A stretch of DNA of 7,472 nt. Origin: Anaerolineae bacterium CG2_30_58_95. GTDB taxonomy: Bacteria; Chloroflexota; Anaerolineae; Anaerolineales; Villigracilaceae. Positions within the stretch are counted from its first letter, which is position 1. Each line of letters opens with the position of its first letter. A program made the position numbers and the translations under genes. The stretch spans positions 1-7,472 of the forward strand of contig MNXK01000231.1 in NCBI GenBank assembly GCA_001872165.1, in the 5' to 3' direction. This document shows positions 1 through 5,526 of the stretch, piece after piece. The notes under the pieces are model-generated. The model saw only the letters and a list, made by a program, of their open reading frames with translations, did no database searches and was not told the origin of the DNA.

Positions 1-289
1 GGTAGATGAATGTAAACACGAACGCTGCCTGCAACAGTTGCATCCCGCCGTAGATGGAGGCGTACTTCAGCAGTACAGGCACGTTCTTTGCCACGATGCC
101 CTGATCAATCATCAGCTTGTTGACGTAGGTGAACAGGGCGTCTTGCGCCGCGGTCAGGATGATGGCGGCCAGGAAGCCGACCATCCATTTCCAATGGGGT
201 CGCAGCAGTCCACCGATGCGCCTGAACGTCGGCGCGGTCAGCGGACTGGTATGTTCTTCTTCTTCGAGTTCGATGAGTTCGTCTGGCAT
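1..289 (-). CDS. ABC exporter half-transporter, N-terminal part (runs off left edge)
   Basis: Reading leftwards from the ATG at 289-287, the frame stays open for 96 codons to the window edge. The start has a GGAG Shine-Dalgarno 7 nt upstream (297-300). The product opens with an acidic cytoplasmic stretch (IELEEEE), then residues TFRRIGGLLRPHWK, the usual elbow helix before TM1 of a type IV ABC exporter. A first membrane helix follows (about residues 35-55), then a short loop with LMIDQGI and the start of a second helix. No nucleotide-binding domain is inside the window, so the ABC assignment rests on this N-terminal pattern and on the neighbour: the upstream gene encodes an exporter half with a degenerate ATP site, which normally needs a partner carrying the catalytic glutamate. 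It is co-directional and lies downstream of that gene, probably in the same transcript. Alternative: an unrelated single ABC exporter gene. Confidence 0.82.
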   Translation of the reverse strand, partial: MPDELIELEEEEHTSPLTAPTFRRIGGLLRPHWKWMVGFLAAIILTAAQDALFTYVNKLMIDQGIVAKNVPVLLKYASIYGGMQLLQAAFVFTFIY

Positions 290-325
290 AGTGGTTCTCC
301 AAATTTAATGTTGAGCAGGAGCAAA

Positions 326-394
326 GATGAGAGATGAAAGATGAAAGATGAATAGCGGTCTTCAGACTTCATCTTTCATCTTTTCGCTTTCATC
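326..394. repeat. 7-bp tandem repeats in both orientations (GATGAAR / YTTCATC), hairpin-forming
   Basis: Four GATGARN heptads sit in exact 7-bp register at 326-353. They are followed by YTTCATC heptads in the opposite orientation at 367-394 (CTTCATC, TTTCATC, a degenerate TTTTCGC, TTTCATC). The two halves contain a perfect 16-bp inverted repeat (337-352 with 368-383) around a 15-nt loop. The hairpin lies just past the stop of the four-helix-bundle gene. It lacks a T-tract in the minus direction, so I do not call it an intrinsic terminator. The same heptad recurs on the other side of that gene. Confidence 0.85.
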
Positions 395-398
395 TTTT

Positions 399-767
399 TC
401 ACTTGCCCATTCGCTTTTTGATCTTCGTCACGATGGTCACGAAGATCGCGATGAGTTCGTTGGTTTCCTTGATGAGCGGTTCCAATGTTTTTGCGGGAAC
501 GATTCCCGCTTTGACAAGCAAATCCAGCCAGTAATCGGTTTCGTCCAACTCTTGCAAGAGTCCCTCGAATTTGCTGACGACATCCGCGTCGGATTTTGCC
601 CGATGGCCTTCACGATAATGCGCGCCGACAGACGTGCCAGACCTCAAAACCTGCTTTCCGATCACCTGGGCTTCGGTTGTCTTTGGCAGGCGCACGTACA
701 TCCGAATGATCTGCAACGCGAACTCGCTCGTCCGCACTTTCAAGTCTTGTGGATTTTCACTTTTCAT
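399..767 (-). CDS. Four-helix-bundle protein (S23 / 23S rRNA intervening-sequence protein family)
   Basis: The product is 122 residues from the preferred start. It is all-helical, with the family's hallmark segments: VLRSGTSVGAHYREG near residues 41-55, where many relatives have RS..S..AN..E, and ELDETDYWLDLL near residues 73-84. A charged Lys-rich C-terminus follows. Members occur inside 23S rRNA intervening sequences, as stand-alone genes, and as relatives of the Avd accessory protein of diversity-generating retroelements; a molecular role for stand-alone copies is unclear. I chose the ATG at 767-765 because AAGGAG (774-779) sits 6 nt upstream of it. The in-frame ATG at 782 would put that Shine-Dalgarno inside the coding region. 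The gene separates two ABC half-transporter genes and is bordered by heptad repeats on both sides, suggesting that it arrived as an insertion. No template repeat, reverse transcriptase or rRNA is visible nearby. Confidence 0.85.
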   Translation of the reverse strand: MKSENPQDLKVRTSEFALQIIRMYVRLPKTTEAQVIGKQVLRSGTSVGAHYREGHRAKSDADVVSKFEGLLQELDETDYWLDLLVKAGIVPAKTLEPLIKETNELIAIFVTIVTKIKKRMGK

Positions 768-776
768 TGCATTCTC

Positions 777-848
777 CTTCATCCTTCATCTTTCATCTTT
801 TATCTTTCATCCTTCATAATTCATCCTTCATCCTTTCCTCGTTTCATC
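777..848. repeat. YTTCATC heptad array (8 contiguous copies plus one outlier)
   Basis: Eight heptads run without interruption from 777 to 832: CTTCATC, CTTCATC, TTTCATC, TTTTATC, TTTCATC, CTTCATA, ATTCATC, CTTCATC. A degenerate unit (CTTTCCT) and a further TTTCATC at 842-848 follow. On the minus strand the unit reads GATGAAR. The array touches coding signals at both ends: the TGA stop of the upstream ABC gene (844-846) lies within the outermost heptad, and the innermost heptad overlaps the AAGGAG Shine-Dalgarno of the four-helix-bundle gene. It resembles the short tandemly repeated repetitive sequences described in cyanobacteria and other repeat-rich bacteria. It is not a CRISPR, because there are no spacers. 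Confidence 0.9.
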
Positions 849-2679
849 CTACTTTGGCCAATTCATCTTCCAACTCGGTATCAATCCGAGTTTGTATCTC
901 ATATATCTGCCGGTACATTCCATCCTGGGCAACCAATTCCTCGTGGCGGCCCATTTGGACCACCGCGCCTTTGTCCATCACCAGGATCAGGTCAGCGTTC
1001 ATCACCGACTGGATGCGGTGGGCGATGATGAACGTGGTGCGATTCTCCATCAGCCGGTTCAAGGCGGCGCGGATCTCGGCCTCGGTTTCGGTGTCCACCG
1101 AGGAAGTCGAGTCGTCCAGGATCAGGATGCGCGGGTTCTTCAGCAGCGTGCGGGCAATCGCCATTCGTTGTCGCTGCCCGCCGGAGAGCGTCACGCCCTT
1201 CTCGCCGACCAACGTCTTGTAGCCATCCGGGAAGGTCAGGATGACCTCGTGGATGGCCGCCGCCTGCGCCGCCGCCTCGATCTCTTCCTGCGGCACGTCT
1301 CGCCCGACGCCGTAGGTGATGTTCTCGCCAATCGAGCGGCTGAACAGGAACGGCTCCTGCTCGACAATGCCGATTTGCGAACGCAGGTACTGGCGCGGGT
1401 AATCCTTCAACTCCGCGCCGTCCAGCAAAATGTGGCCGTCGGTGTACTCGTGGAACCTCGGCAGCAGGTTGACCAGCGAGGTCTTGCCCGAACCGGTCGA
1501 GCCGAGCAGCGCCACCGATTGTCCGGGCAGGACGCGGAACGAGACATCCTTGATGACGTTCGCGCTGCTGTCTTCGTACTGGAACGAGACATTCTCGAAG
1601 ACAATCTCGCCACGTGCCGGACCCTGGGCCTGTACCCGGCCCTCGGTCAGCGGCTCCCGCTCCTGCTTGACGATCTCCATCAGGCGGCCATAGGAGACCA
1701 GCCCGGTCGAAGTCTGGACGATGATGCGGCCCAGGTTGCGCATCGGCCAGATGAGCCAGACCACCAGCCCAACGTAAGCCGGGTACGTGCCGACCGTGAT
1801 CTCACCGTGGATGGCGAGGATGGCTGCATAGATGAACCCGCCGAGCATCTGGAAGCCGCAGGCGATGTCTGAGAGCGGCCAGAAGAGCGAGTGCATTCTG
1901 AGAAATGCCTTGCCGCGCAAGAATTTCTCCCAGTTATCTTTCTCGAACTTGGCTTTCTCGTATTCCTGGCGGGCAAAGGCCTTGACCACGCGTACGCCGG
2001 TCAAGTTCTCCTGCAGGGTGGTCGAGAGCAGCGCTTCCTGCTCCTGGTATTTCTCGTAGGCTTTGGTCACTTTCTTGAAGAACCACAGCGAGACGATCAG
2101 GATGATCGGGATCACGACAATGGACGCCAGCGCCAGCTTCCAATTCAACTGCCAGATGGCGGCGAAGTTGATGACGAACAGAAAGACGATGCGCCCGATG
2201 CCGATGGCCTGCTCGTTGAAGAAACTGCGCACCGAATCCACGTCCGAAGTGACGCGCTCGATAAGGTCGCCGGTCGGCGTTTTGCTGTGATAGGCGAAAC
2301 TCAGCCGCTGGATGTGGTCGAAGAGGAAGTTGCGCAGGCGGCGGGTGATGCCCTCGGCGGAGTATGCGGCCAGGCGTCCCGAAAAGTACGTGAATCCGCC
2401 TTCGACGATAGCCAATCCCACAAATCCGAGCGCGATGACGATCAGTGTGCGCTCCAGCGTCCCGGCGAAGGGAACCGCGTCGCCGAGGATGGTATCGGCG
2501 AAGTTGCGCAGTAGGAGGTAAGTGAACATCTTCGCCAGCGCCGAGACCGCCAGTGAGAGGTTGGCCGCCGCGTAAGCCAGCCGGTAGTCCGACATCATCC
2601 GCCACAGGCCGGTCATTTTTTTGGCGGTCAGCGCCTGGCGGAAGTCGAAATAGGTTGAGGTGGGTGCGATGGATGACAT
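844..2679 (-). CDS. ABC exporter half-transporter with degenerate ATP site (permease + ATPase)
   Basis: This 611-residue protein is a complete type IV ABC exporter half. A six-helix transmembrane domain spans about residues 35-325, followed by a nucleotide-binding domain from about 358 to 595. Visible motifs are Walker A GSTGSGKT (393-400), the Q-loop Gln441, signature LSGGQ (498-502), Walker B ending ILILDD (518-523), the D-loop SSVD, and the switch His554. Where a canonical exporter has the catalytic Glu, this one has Asp523. That substitution marks the non-catalytic site of heterodimeric exporters such as TM287/288 and BmrCD, so a partner subunit is expected; the gene starting at 289 is the candidate. 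The substrate is unknown; multidrug or peptide efflux is usual for the family. The ATG at 2679 is preferred, with AGGA about 10 nt upstream. The open frame extends to 2799, but that part translates a terminator and a repeat. It is probably controlled by the leader ORF and terminator upstream. Confidence 0.95.
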   Translation of the reverse strand: MSSIAPTSTYFDFRQALTAKKMTGLWRMMSDYRLAYAAANLSLAVSALAKMFTYLLLRNFADTILGDAVPFAGTLERTLIVIALGFVGLAIVEGGFTYFSGRLAAYSAEGITRRLRNFLFDHIQRLSFAYHSKTPTGDLIERVTSDVDSVRSFFNEQAIGIGRIVFLFVINFAAIWQLNWKLALASIVVIPIILIVSLWFFKKVTKAYEKYQEQEALLSTTLQENLTGVRVVKAFARQEYEKAKFEKDNWEKFLRGKAFLRMHSLFWPLSDIACGFQMLGGFIYAAILAIHGEITVGTYPAYVGLVVWLIWPMRNLGRIIVQTSTGLVSYGRLMEIVKQEREPLTEGRVQAQGPARGEIVFENVSFQYEDSSANVIKDVSFRVLPGQSVALLGSTGSGKTSLVNLLPRFHEYTDGHILLDGAELKDYPRQYLRSQIGIVEQEPFLFSRSIGENITYGVGRDVPQEEIEAAAQAAAIHEVILTFPDGYKTLVGEKGVTLSGGQRQRMAIARTLLKNPRILILDDSTSSVDTETEAEIRAALNRLMENRTTFIIAHRIQSVMNADLILVMDKGAVVQMGRHEELVAQDGMYRQIYEIQTRIDTELEDELAKVG

Positions 2680-2692
2680 AATTCGATGTTCC

Positions 2693-2745
2693 TGTAGGGG
2701 CAGGTCTTGCGCCTGCCCTGGGCGACCATGAAGGTCGCCCCTACA
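2693..2745. repeat. 53-bp cloverleaf repeat (REP/MITE-like, TGTAGGGGC...GCCCCTACA)
   Basis: The ends TGTAGGGGC (2693-2701) and GCCCCTACA (2737-2745) are exact inverted copies. Inside are two perfect hairpins: GGGCAGG/CCTGCCC (2698-2704 with 2712-2718) and GGGCGACC/GGTCGCCC (2720-2727 with 2733-2740). The outer stem TGTAG/CTACA plus both hairpins fills the element with only one unpaired base (2719) at the junction, giving a near-perfect three-way junction. I recall similar TGTAGGGGCGACC-type sequences as abundant repeats in Chloroflexota, but I have not searched. It lies between the terminator and the ABC start codon, and its left end supplies part of the ACAGGA Shine-Dalgarno. Confidence 0.85.
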
Positions 2746-2757
2746 AAACCGGATAAC

Positions 2758-2788
2758 AAAAAGCCACGGCGCTTGAGACGCCGTGGCT
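2758..2788 (-). terminator. Intrinsic terminator in the ABC leader (candidate attenuator)
   Basis: A perfect 10-bp GC-rich stem, AGCCACGGCG (2762-2771) with CGCCGTGGCT (2779-2788), has a 7-nt loop. On the minus strand it is followed directly by TTTTTG (counting the last stem base). There is no T-run on the plus side, so it acts on leftward transcription. It lies about 25 nt beyond the leader ORF stop and about 80 nt before the ABC start codon, so it would stop ABC transcription unless bypassed. That placement suggests attenuation rather than the end of an operon. Confidence 0.85.
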
Positions 2789-2813
2789 GTGAGAGACACA
2801 CGCGATTTGACCT

Positions 2814-2891
2814 TTAGCGGTCAACAGGCGCACTCCGAGGAGGGTTAAAAGCGAAACCACCCTTAGCGACAGTGAAGATGCTGTAAACCAT
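2814..2891 (-). CDS. 25-residue leader peptide upstream of the ABC exporter
   Basis: An ATG at 2891-2889 opens a 25-codon frame ending in TAA at 2816-2814. It is preceded by a near-perfect Shine-Dalgarno, AAAGGAGG (2899-2906), with 7-nt spacing, the best in the window. The peptide begins MVYSIFTV, has Gly-Gly at 11-12, then Asn-Pro-Pro-Arg at 16-19, and ends APVDR. It has no membrane helix and matches no family I know. It sits between a promoter (2932-2961) and an intrinsic terminator (2758-2788), ahead of an efflux transporter. This is the arrangement of translated leaders that control antibiotic-responsive genes by ribosome stalling (bmrB upstream of bmrCD is the known ABC example). The SIF segment recalls the IFVI stalling motif of ErmC leaders, but this is only a resemblance. 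The Pro-Pro pair is an alternative pause site. The stop codon falls in the loop of a 6-bp hairpin (2807-2812 with 2819-2824). Alternative: a chance ORF with a good ribosome site. Confidence 0.68.
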   Translation of the reverse strand: MVYSIFTVAKGGFAFNPPRSAPVDR

Positions 2892-2901
2892 GAGCGCGCC
2901 T
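2826..2901 (-). promoter_or_regulatory. Competing RNA pairings in the ABC leader
   Basis: In the leftward transcript, the segment between the leader Shine-Dalgarno and its ATG (AGGCGCGCTC, 2892-2901) can pair over 10 bp, with one G-U, with GAGTGCGCCT (2826-2835, leader codons 19-22). That second segment can alternatively pair, less strongly, with GGCGTCTC (2775-2782) in the 5' arm and loop of the terminator. In addition, CCTCCT (2838-2843) is an exact complement of the AGGAGG at 2899-2904. These mutually exclusive pairings could link leader translation to termination. The pairing is read by eye, and no energies were computed. Confidence 0.45.
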
Positions 2902-2931
2902 CCTTTTGTTTGAATTTGATTAACGGGGCTG

Positions 2932-2961
2932 AGTCTATCATTGACCCCCGATTCGTGTCAA
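2932..2961 (-). promoter_or_regulatory. Sigma70-type promoter of the leader-ABC operon
   Basis: On the minus strand a consensus -35 TTGACA (2956-2961) is followed after 18 nt by TAGACT (2932-2937), which matches 4 of 6 positions of TATAAT. Transcription would start near 2925, about 34 nt before the leader ATG and about 245 nt before the ABC ATG. The spacer region carries a small inverted repeat, TTGAC...GTCAA (arms of 5 bp), overlapping the -35, which might bind a regulator. Confidence 0.55.
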
Positions 2962-2997
2962 GCGCGTTTTCCGTGTCATTTATAGCTTTCTCAAAGT

Positions 2998-3160
2998 GCG
3001 GATTATTAACGCGAATGCCGCGAATACCCTCCGGGTACGCTGTAGGCAAATTACGCGAATTTTAATAGGTTTATTCGCGTCATTCGCTTCGCGAAGCACC
3101 CTGTGGGTATTCGCGCAATTCGCGTTTGGTTCTTTGTCTTCTCACTCCGCGTTAATCCGC
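2998..3160. repeat. Nested inverted-repeat element (AACGCGAA type)
   Basis: The stretch between the MATE stop and the ABC promoter has no gene but is highly structured. A 22-bp arm at 3008-3029 is inverted at 3105-3126 with 20 of 22 positions matching. Inside, ACGCGAAT (3053-3060) pairs exactly with ATTCGCGT (3073-3080). Further in are the palindrome GCTTCGCGAAGC (3086-3097) and two small stems of ACCC/GGGT type. Outside, GCGGATT..AACGCG (2998-3013) is mirrored by CGCGTTAATCCGC (3148-3160), the left copy having 3 extra bases. This centred, layered symmetry suggests a non-coding mobile repeat (MITE-like). It has no T-tract, so a terminator role is uncertain. Confidence 0.7.
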
Positions 3161-3188
3161 GTCCCATGTGGTGGGGCAGGGGAGGGGG

Positions 3189-4571
3189 CTAGACGCTGAC
3201 CGTCTGCGCCAGATCATGGATCCATTTGCGCGAGAAGAAGCGCGGCAGGCTGAGGATGTATTTCGTCGCCTCCTCCGACATCACCAGCAGGTAAACCCAA
3301 TAGACGGGGAGGTGGAAGACGAACCCGCCCAGGAACGCAAGCGGCACACCCAGCATCCAGATGATGAATCCGTCCAGGAACAGGGCGAAGCGCGTGTCGC
3401 CTCCGCCGCGGAAGGCGCCCACGATCAGGGTCATGTTTTGGGCGCGCACCCACAAGAACGAGGCAAGGATCAGCATCACGCGGTGGGCATATTGGATGAC
3501 ATCCGGCGAAACCTTGTAGAGAGCCAGCACCGGGTTCCGCGCCAGAAGGATCAAACCGCCGACGAGGAGCGCCAGAACGGTGGACAGACCGGTCGAACGC
3601 GCTCCATAGCGGAACGCCTCTTCGTCCTCGCCCGCGCCGATGCGGTTGCCGACCAGCACCGTCGTGGCATTGGTGATGCCAATGAACAGGGTCAGGGCGA
3701 GGTTATCCACCGTGCTGACAATGTTCATGGCTGCAATCGCCTCAGTGCTGATGCGGGCATAGACCACGTTGTACGCGGTAATGCCGGCTGCCCAGAGCAA
3801 TTCGTTCAACGCCACCGGCAGCACCGGCTTGAGCACTTTGACCATGAAATGCGGGTCGAATTGCAGCAGTTCACGCAGCGCAGCCGCCACCGGCGAGCGT
3901 TTGTAGTAGGTCAGGGCAAGCAGGGTAATGCACTCGACGATGCGCGAGATCAGCAAGGCCAGCGCCGCGCCGAGAACACCCATCTCCGGCAGCCCCAGTT
4001 TGCCGAAGATCAGGCCAAAGGAAAGCAGAACATTCAAGCTCAATGCAGAAACGCTGACCGCCATCGGCATTTTGACATCCCCGGTGCTGCGCAGAACGAG
4101 GGCGTAACTGAATGTGATGGCGAAGAAGACGAACGAACCCGAAAAAAGGCGCAGGTATTGACTGCCCAGGGTGATCACCTGTGTATCTTCGGAAAACAAT
4201 TCCAGGATCTGCACCGGGATCAGTTGCGCCAGGCCGAGGAAGATCAGCGCCACGGCCAGGCTGAGGGTCAGGCTTAGGCTGAGCACTTTGCGCAGATTGG
4301 GAATATCCCGCTTGCCCCACAATTGGGCGGTGAACATGGCCGCGCCGCTGGCGATGCCAAACAGGATCAGGCTGTACAGGAAATAGACCTGGTTGGCCAG
4401 CCCGGCAGCCGCCACCGCCACCTCACCCTTTTGTCCGATCATCACCACGCCGACCATATTCAACAACGAAAAAACGAACTGCTGAAAGGTGATCGGCAGG
4501 CCGATCTTCAGCAGTTGCCGGAAGTATTCGCGGTCGCGATAGAGGTCAATGACGCGCAGGATGGTTGGCAT
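3189..4571 (-). CDS. MATE-family multidrug efflux transporter
   Basis: The product is 460 residues, the usual length of the MATE family, with about 12 hydrophobic helices arranged as two similar halves. The first half begins at about residue 20 with LLKIGLPITFQQFVFSLLNM, the typical MATE opening. The loop containing LRSTGDVKMPM (about residues 162-172) and the matching FRGGGDTRFALFLDG in the second half (about 390-404) are the repeated 'R.xGDT' elements that identify the family. These carriers expel drugs or metabolites across the inner membrane in exchange for Na+ or H+; this substrate cannot be read from the sequence. The ATG at 4571 is the first in-frame start. It has no clear Shine-Dalgarno (only GGCGGGG), but a TATAAT lies 9 nt upstream, pointing to a nearly leaderless mRNA. 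It lies upstream of the ABC operon in the same direction but has its own promoter. Confidence 0.95.
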   Translation of the reverse strand: MPTILRVIDLYRDREYFRQLLKIGLPITFQQFVFSLLNMVGVVMIGQKGEVAVAAAGLANQVYFLYSLILFGIASGAAMFTAQLWGKRDIPNLRKVLSLSLTLSLAVALIFLGLAQLIPVQILELFSEDTQVITLGSQYLRLFSGSFVFFAITFSYALVLRSTGDVKMPMAVSVSALSLNVLLSFGLIFGKLGLPEMGVLGAALALLISRIVECITLLALTYYKRSPVAAALRELLQFDPHFMVKVLKPVLPVALNELLWAAGITAYNVVYARISTEAIAAMNIVSTVDNLALTLFIGITNATTVLVGNRIGAGEDEEAFRYGARSTGLSTVLALLVGGLILLARNPVLALYKVSPDVIQYAHRVMLILASFLWVRAQNMTLIVGAFRGGGDTRFALFLDGFIIWMLGVPLAFLGGFVFHLPVYWVYLLVMSEEATKYILSLPRFFSRKWIHDLAQTVSV

Positions 4572-4580
4572 AACCCCGCC

Positions 4581-4611
4581 ATTATACCTGCTTGCAGCAT
4601 GTGACAGTCAC
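4581..4611 (-). promoter_or_regulatory. Promoter of the MATE gene, with palindrome at the -35 position
   Basis: On the minus strand TATAAT (4581-4586) ends 9 nt before the MATE ATG, so the transcript would have only about 2-3 nt of leader. No good TTGACA lies 16-18 nt upstream. Instead the place of the -35 is taken by the palindrome GTGACAGTCAC (4601-4611), which also contains the recombinase stop codon. A weak -35 covered by a palindrome is what an activator- or repressor-controlled promoter often looks like, but this is inference. Confidence 0.45.
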
Positions 4612-5492
4612 TTTGAGTTGAATATTTCATCATAAGCGATGTCTGCTTCCCCGCCAAAATGGGCATAACGATTCGTGGTGGAAATGCTTTCGTGGCGCGC
4701 AAGCTCCTGCGAGAGTTTCAAGTTTCCCTTGGCGAGATAGGTCATGGTCACAAAATAATGCCGAAAGTCGTGGATGCGAACCAGGCGACGATCCACGCCC
4801 GCCTCAGTCATGCGGGATTTGATTGCCTTCCACATTCCGCCCGCGCTGATCGGCTTGATCTTCCTGCTGGCCCGGATGTCGTGACGGGCAAACAATGGCT
4901 GAGAAGTCAGCGGAACGCGGGAGTTAGGGTCAATTCCGGCTCTTTCGTATAGATAATCTTTTAGTGCTTCAATGGAACGGTTCGAGAAGCGGACGATGGC
5001 CTGTTTGTCGCCCTTGCCGATAATGACGGCGCGTTGCTCGAGCCAGTCGAGGTCGCCGCGTTTGAGGGAGCAGGCCTCAGAGATACGCAGACCTGTATCT
5101 ACAAGCGTCAACACAAAGGCGCGGTCACGCAGGGCAAGCAGGTTGCCGCGCAGGGACTCACAATGGGCGATGACTTGCTCGATGACTTCGCGGTTGAAGT
5201 TGACGATCCGTTTGCCTTGCCTGCGTGTGTAGTGTTCGGTGGCTTCTTTTAACTCCATCCAATTGCCTGCCTTGCAGAAAGCGTAGAGCTTCAGAACTGC
5301 GGTGCGATAAACCCTCTGCGTGGAGGGGGACTTGTCCTTGAGCAAAGTCAGAAATTTGACGTAAGTCTCCGTATTTAAGTCTGCGTCTTCTCCCACGATC
5401 TTCACGAATTGCGTCAACGCATTCCGATACGCGAAAATCGTCTTCGGAGAGCGGTCAAAGGTTTCCAGGAAGTGATTTATCTCTGTTTTCAT
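4608..5492 (-). CDS. Tyrosine recombinase / integrase (XerC/D-like)
   Basis: The product is 294 residues, the size of a Xer-type recombinase. An N-terminal SAM-like core-binding domain (about 1-95, with a SPKTIFAYRNAL helix) is followed by the catalytic domain. The full active site is visible: Arg136 in TGLRISEA, Lys160 in GKGDK, His241 and Arg244 in HDFRH, His267 in ARHESISTT, and the nucleophile Tyr276 in NRYAHF. The enzyme should therefore be able to cut and rejoin DNA. The ATG at 5492 is preferred: the frame extends to a TTG at 5540, but that TTG is the -35 box of the promoter. It is not visibly next to an excisionase, relaxase or transposition gene, so it could be an orphan mobile-element integrase, an integron-like or repeat-acting recombinase, or a second Xer protein. 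Its stop lies 36 nt from the MATE start. Confidence 0.93.
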   Translation of the reverse strand: MKTEINHFLETFDRSPKTIFAYRNALTQFVKIVGEDADLNTETYVKFLTLLKDKSPSTQRVYRTAVLKLYAFCKAGNWMELKEATEHYTRRQGKRIVNFNREVIEQVIAHCESLRGNLLALRDRAFVLTLVDTGLRISEACSLKRGDLDWLEQRAVIIGKGDKQAIVRFSNRSIEALKDYLYERAGIDPNSRVPLTSQPLFARHDIRASRKIKPISAGGMWKAIKSRMTEAGVDRRLVRIHDFRHYFVTMTYLAKGNLKLSQELARHESISTTNRYAHFGGEADIAYDEIFNSK

Positions 5493-5526
5493 ATCATTCC
5501 ATCTACTGGAAATTATATCGAATGAT
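5493..5526 (-). promoter_or_regulatory. Overlapping inverted repeats at the recombinase start site
   Basis: Between the -10 box and the recombinase ATG lies TTCCATCTACTGGAA (5497-5511), an inverted repeat with 5-bp arms and a 5-nt centre. A second pair, ATCATTC (5493-5499) and GAATGAT (5520-5526), brackets the -10. Either could be an operator for autoregulation or a binding site for the recombinase itself. Arms of this size can arise by chance. Confidence 0.3.

Noticed and set aside
337..383. Intrinsic terminator after the four-helix-bundle gene
   Set aside because: The 16-bp stem is strong, but it is AT-rich and not followed by a T-run in the direction of transcription. It is better explained as opposing heptad repeats.
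399..767. Part of a diversity-generating retroelement (Avd-like accessory gene)
   Set aside because: No reverse transcriptase, template repeat or variable C-type lectin gene is present, and the protein fits the stand-alone S23/IVP family equally well.
777..848. Possible CRISPR array
   Set aside because: The units are 7 bp and contiguous, with no unique spacers and no cas genes.
348..1872. Long plus-strand open frames antisense to the four-helix-bundle and ABC genes
   Set aside because: They read through repeats and the complement of strongly supported coding regions. Their products show no family motifs and are rich in Arg, Asp and Gln, as antisense frames of GC-rich genes usually are.
2680..2799. 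N-terminal extension of the ABC exporter to a GTG at 2799
   Set aside because: The extra 40 codons would translate the terminator and the cloverleaf repeat, and the ATG at 2679 has its own ribosome site.
2741..3049. Minus-strand frame of about 102 codons across the ABC leader
   Set aside because: It runs through the promoter, the leader ORF in another frame and the terminator. The leader ORF has the far better ribosome site.
3168..4277. A 369-codon plus-strand frame antisense to the MATE gene
   Set aside because: It is the complement of a clear 12-helix transporter. The product is extremely rich in Gln, Arg, Asp and His with no recognisable fold, and has no plausible ribosome site.
5493..5526. 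dif or phage attachment site next to the recombinase
   Set aside because: There are no 11-bp Xer-type arms with a 6-8 bp centre, no tRNA end and no duplicated core in the window. It is listed only as possible operator repeats.
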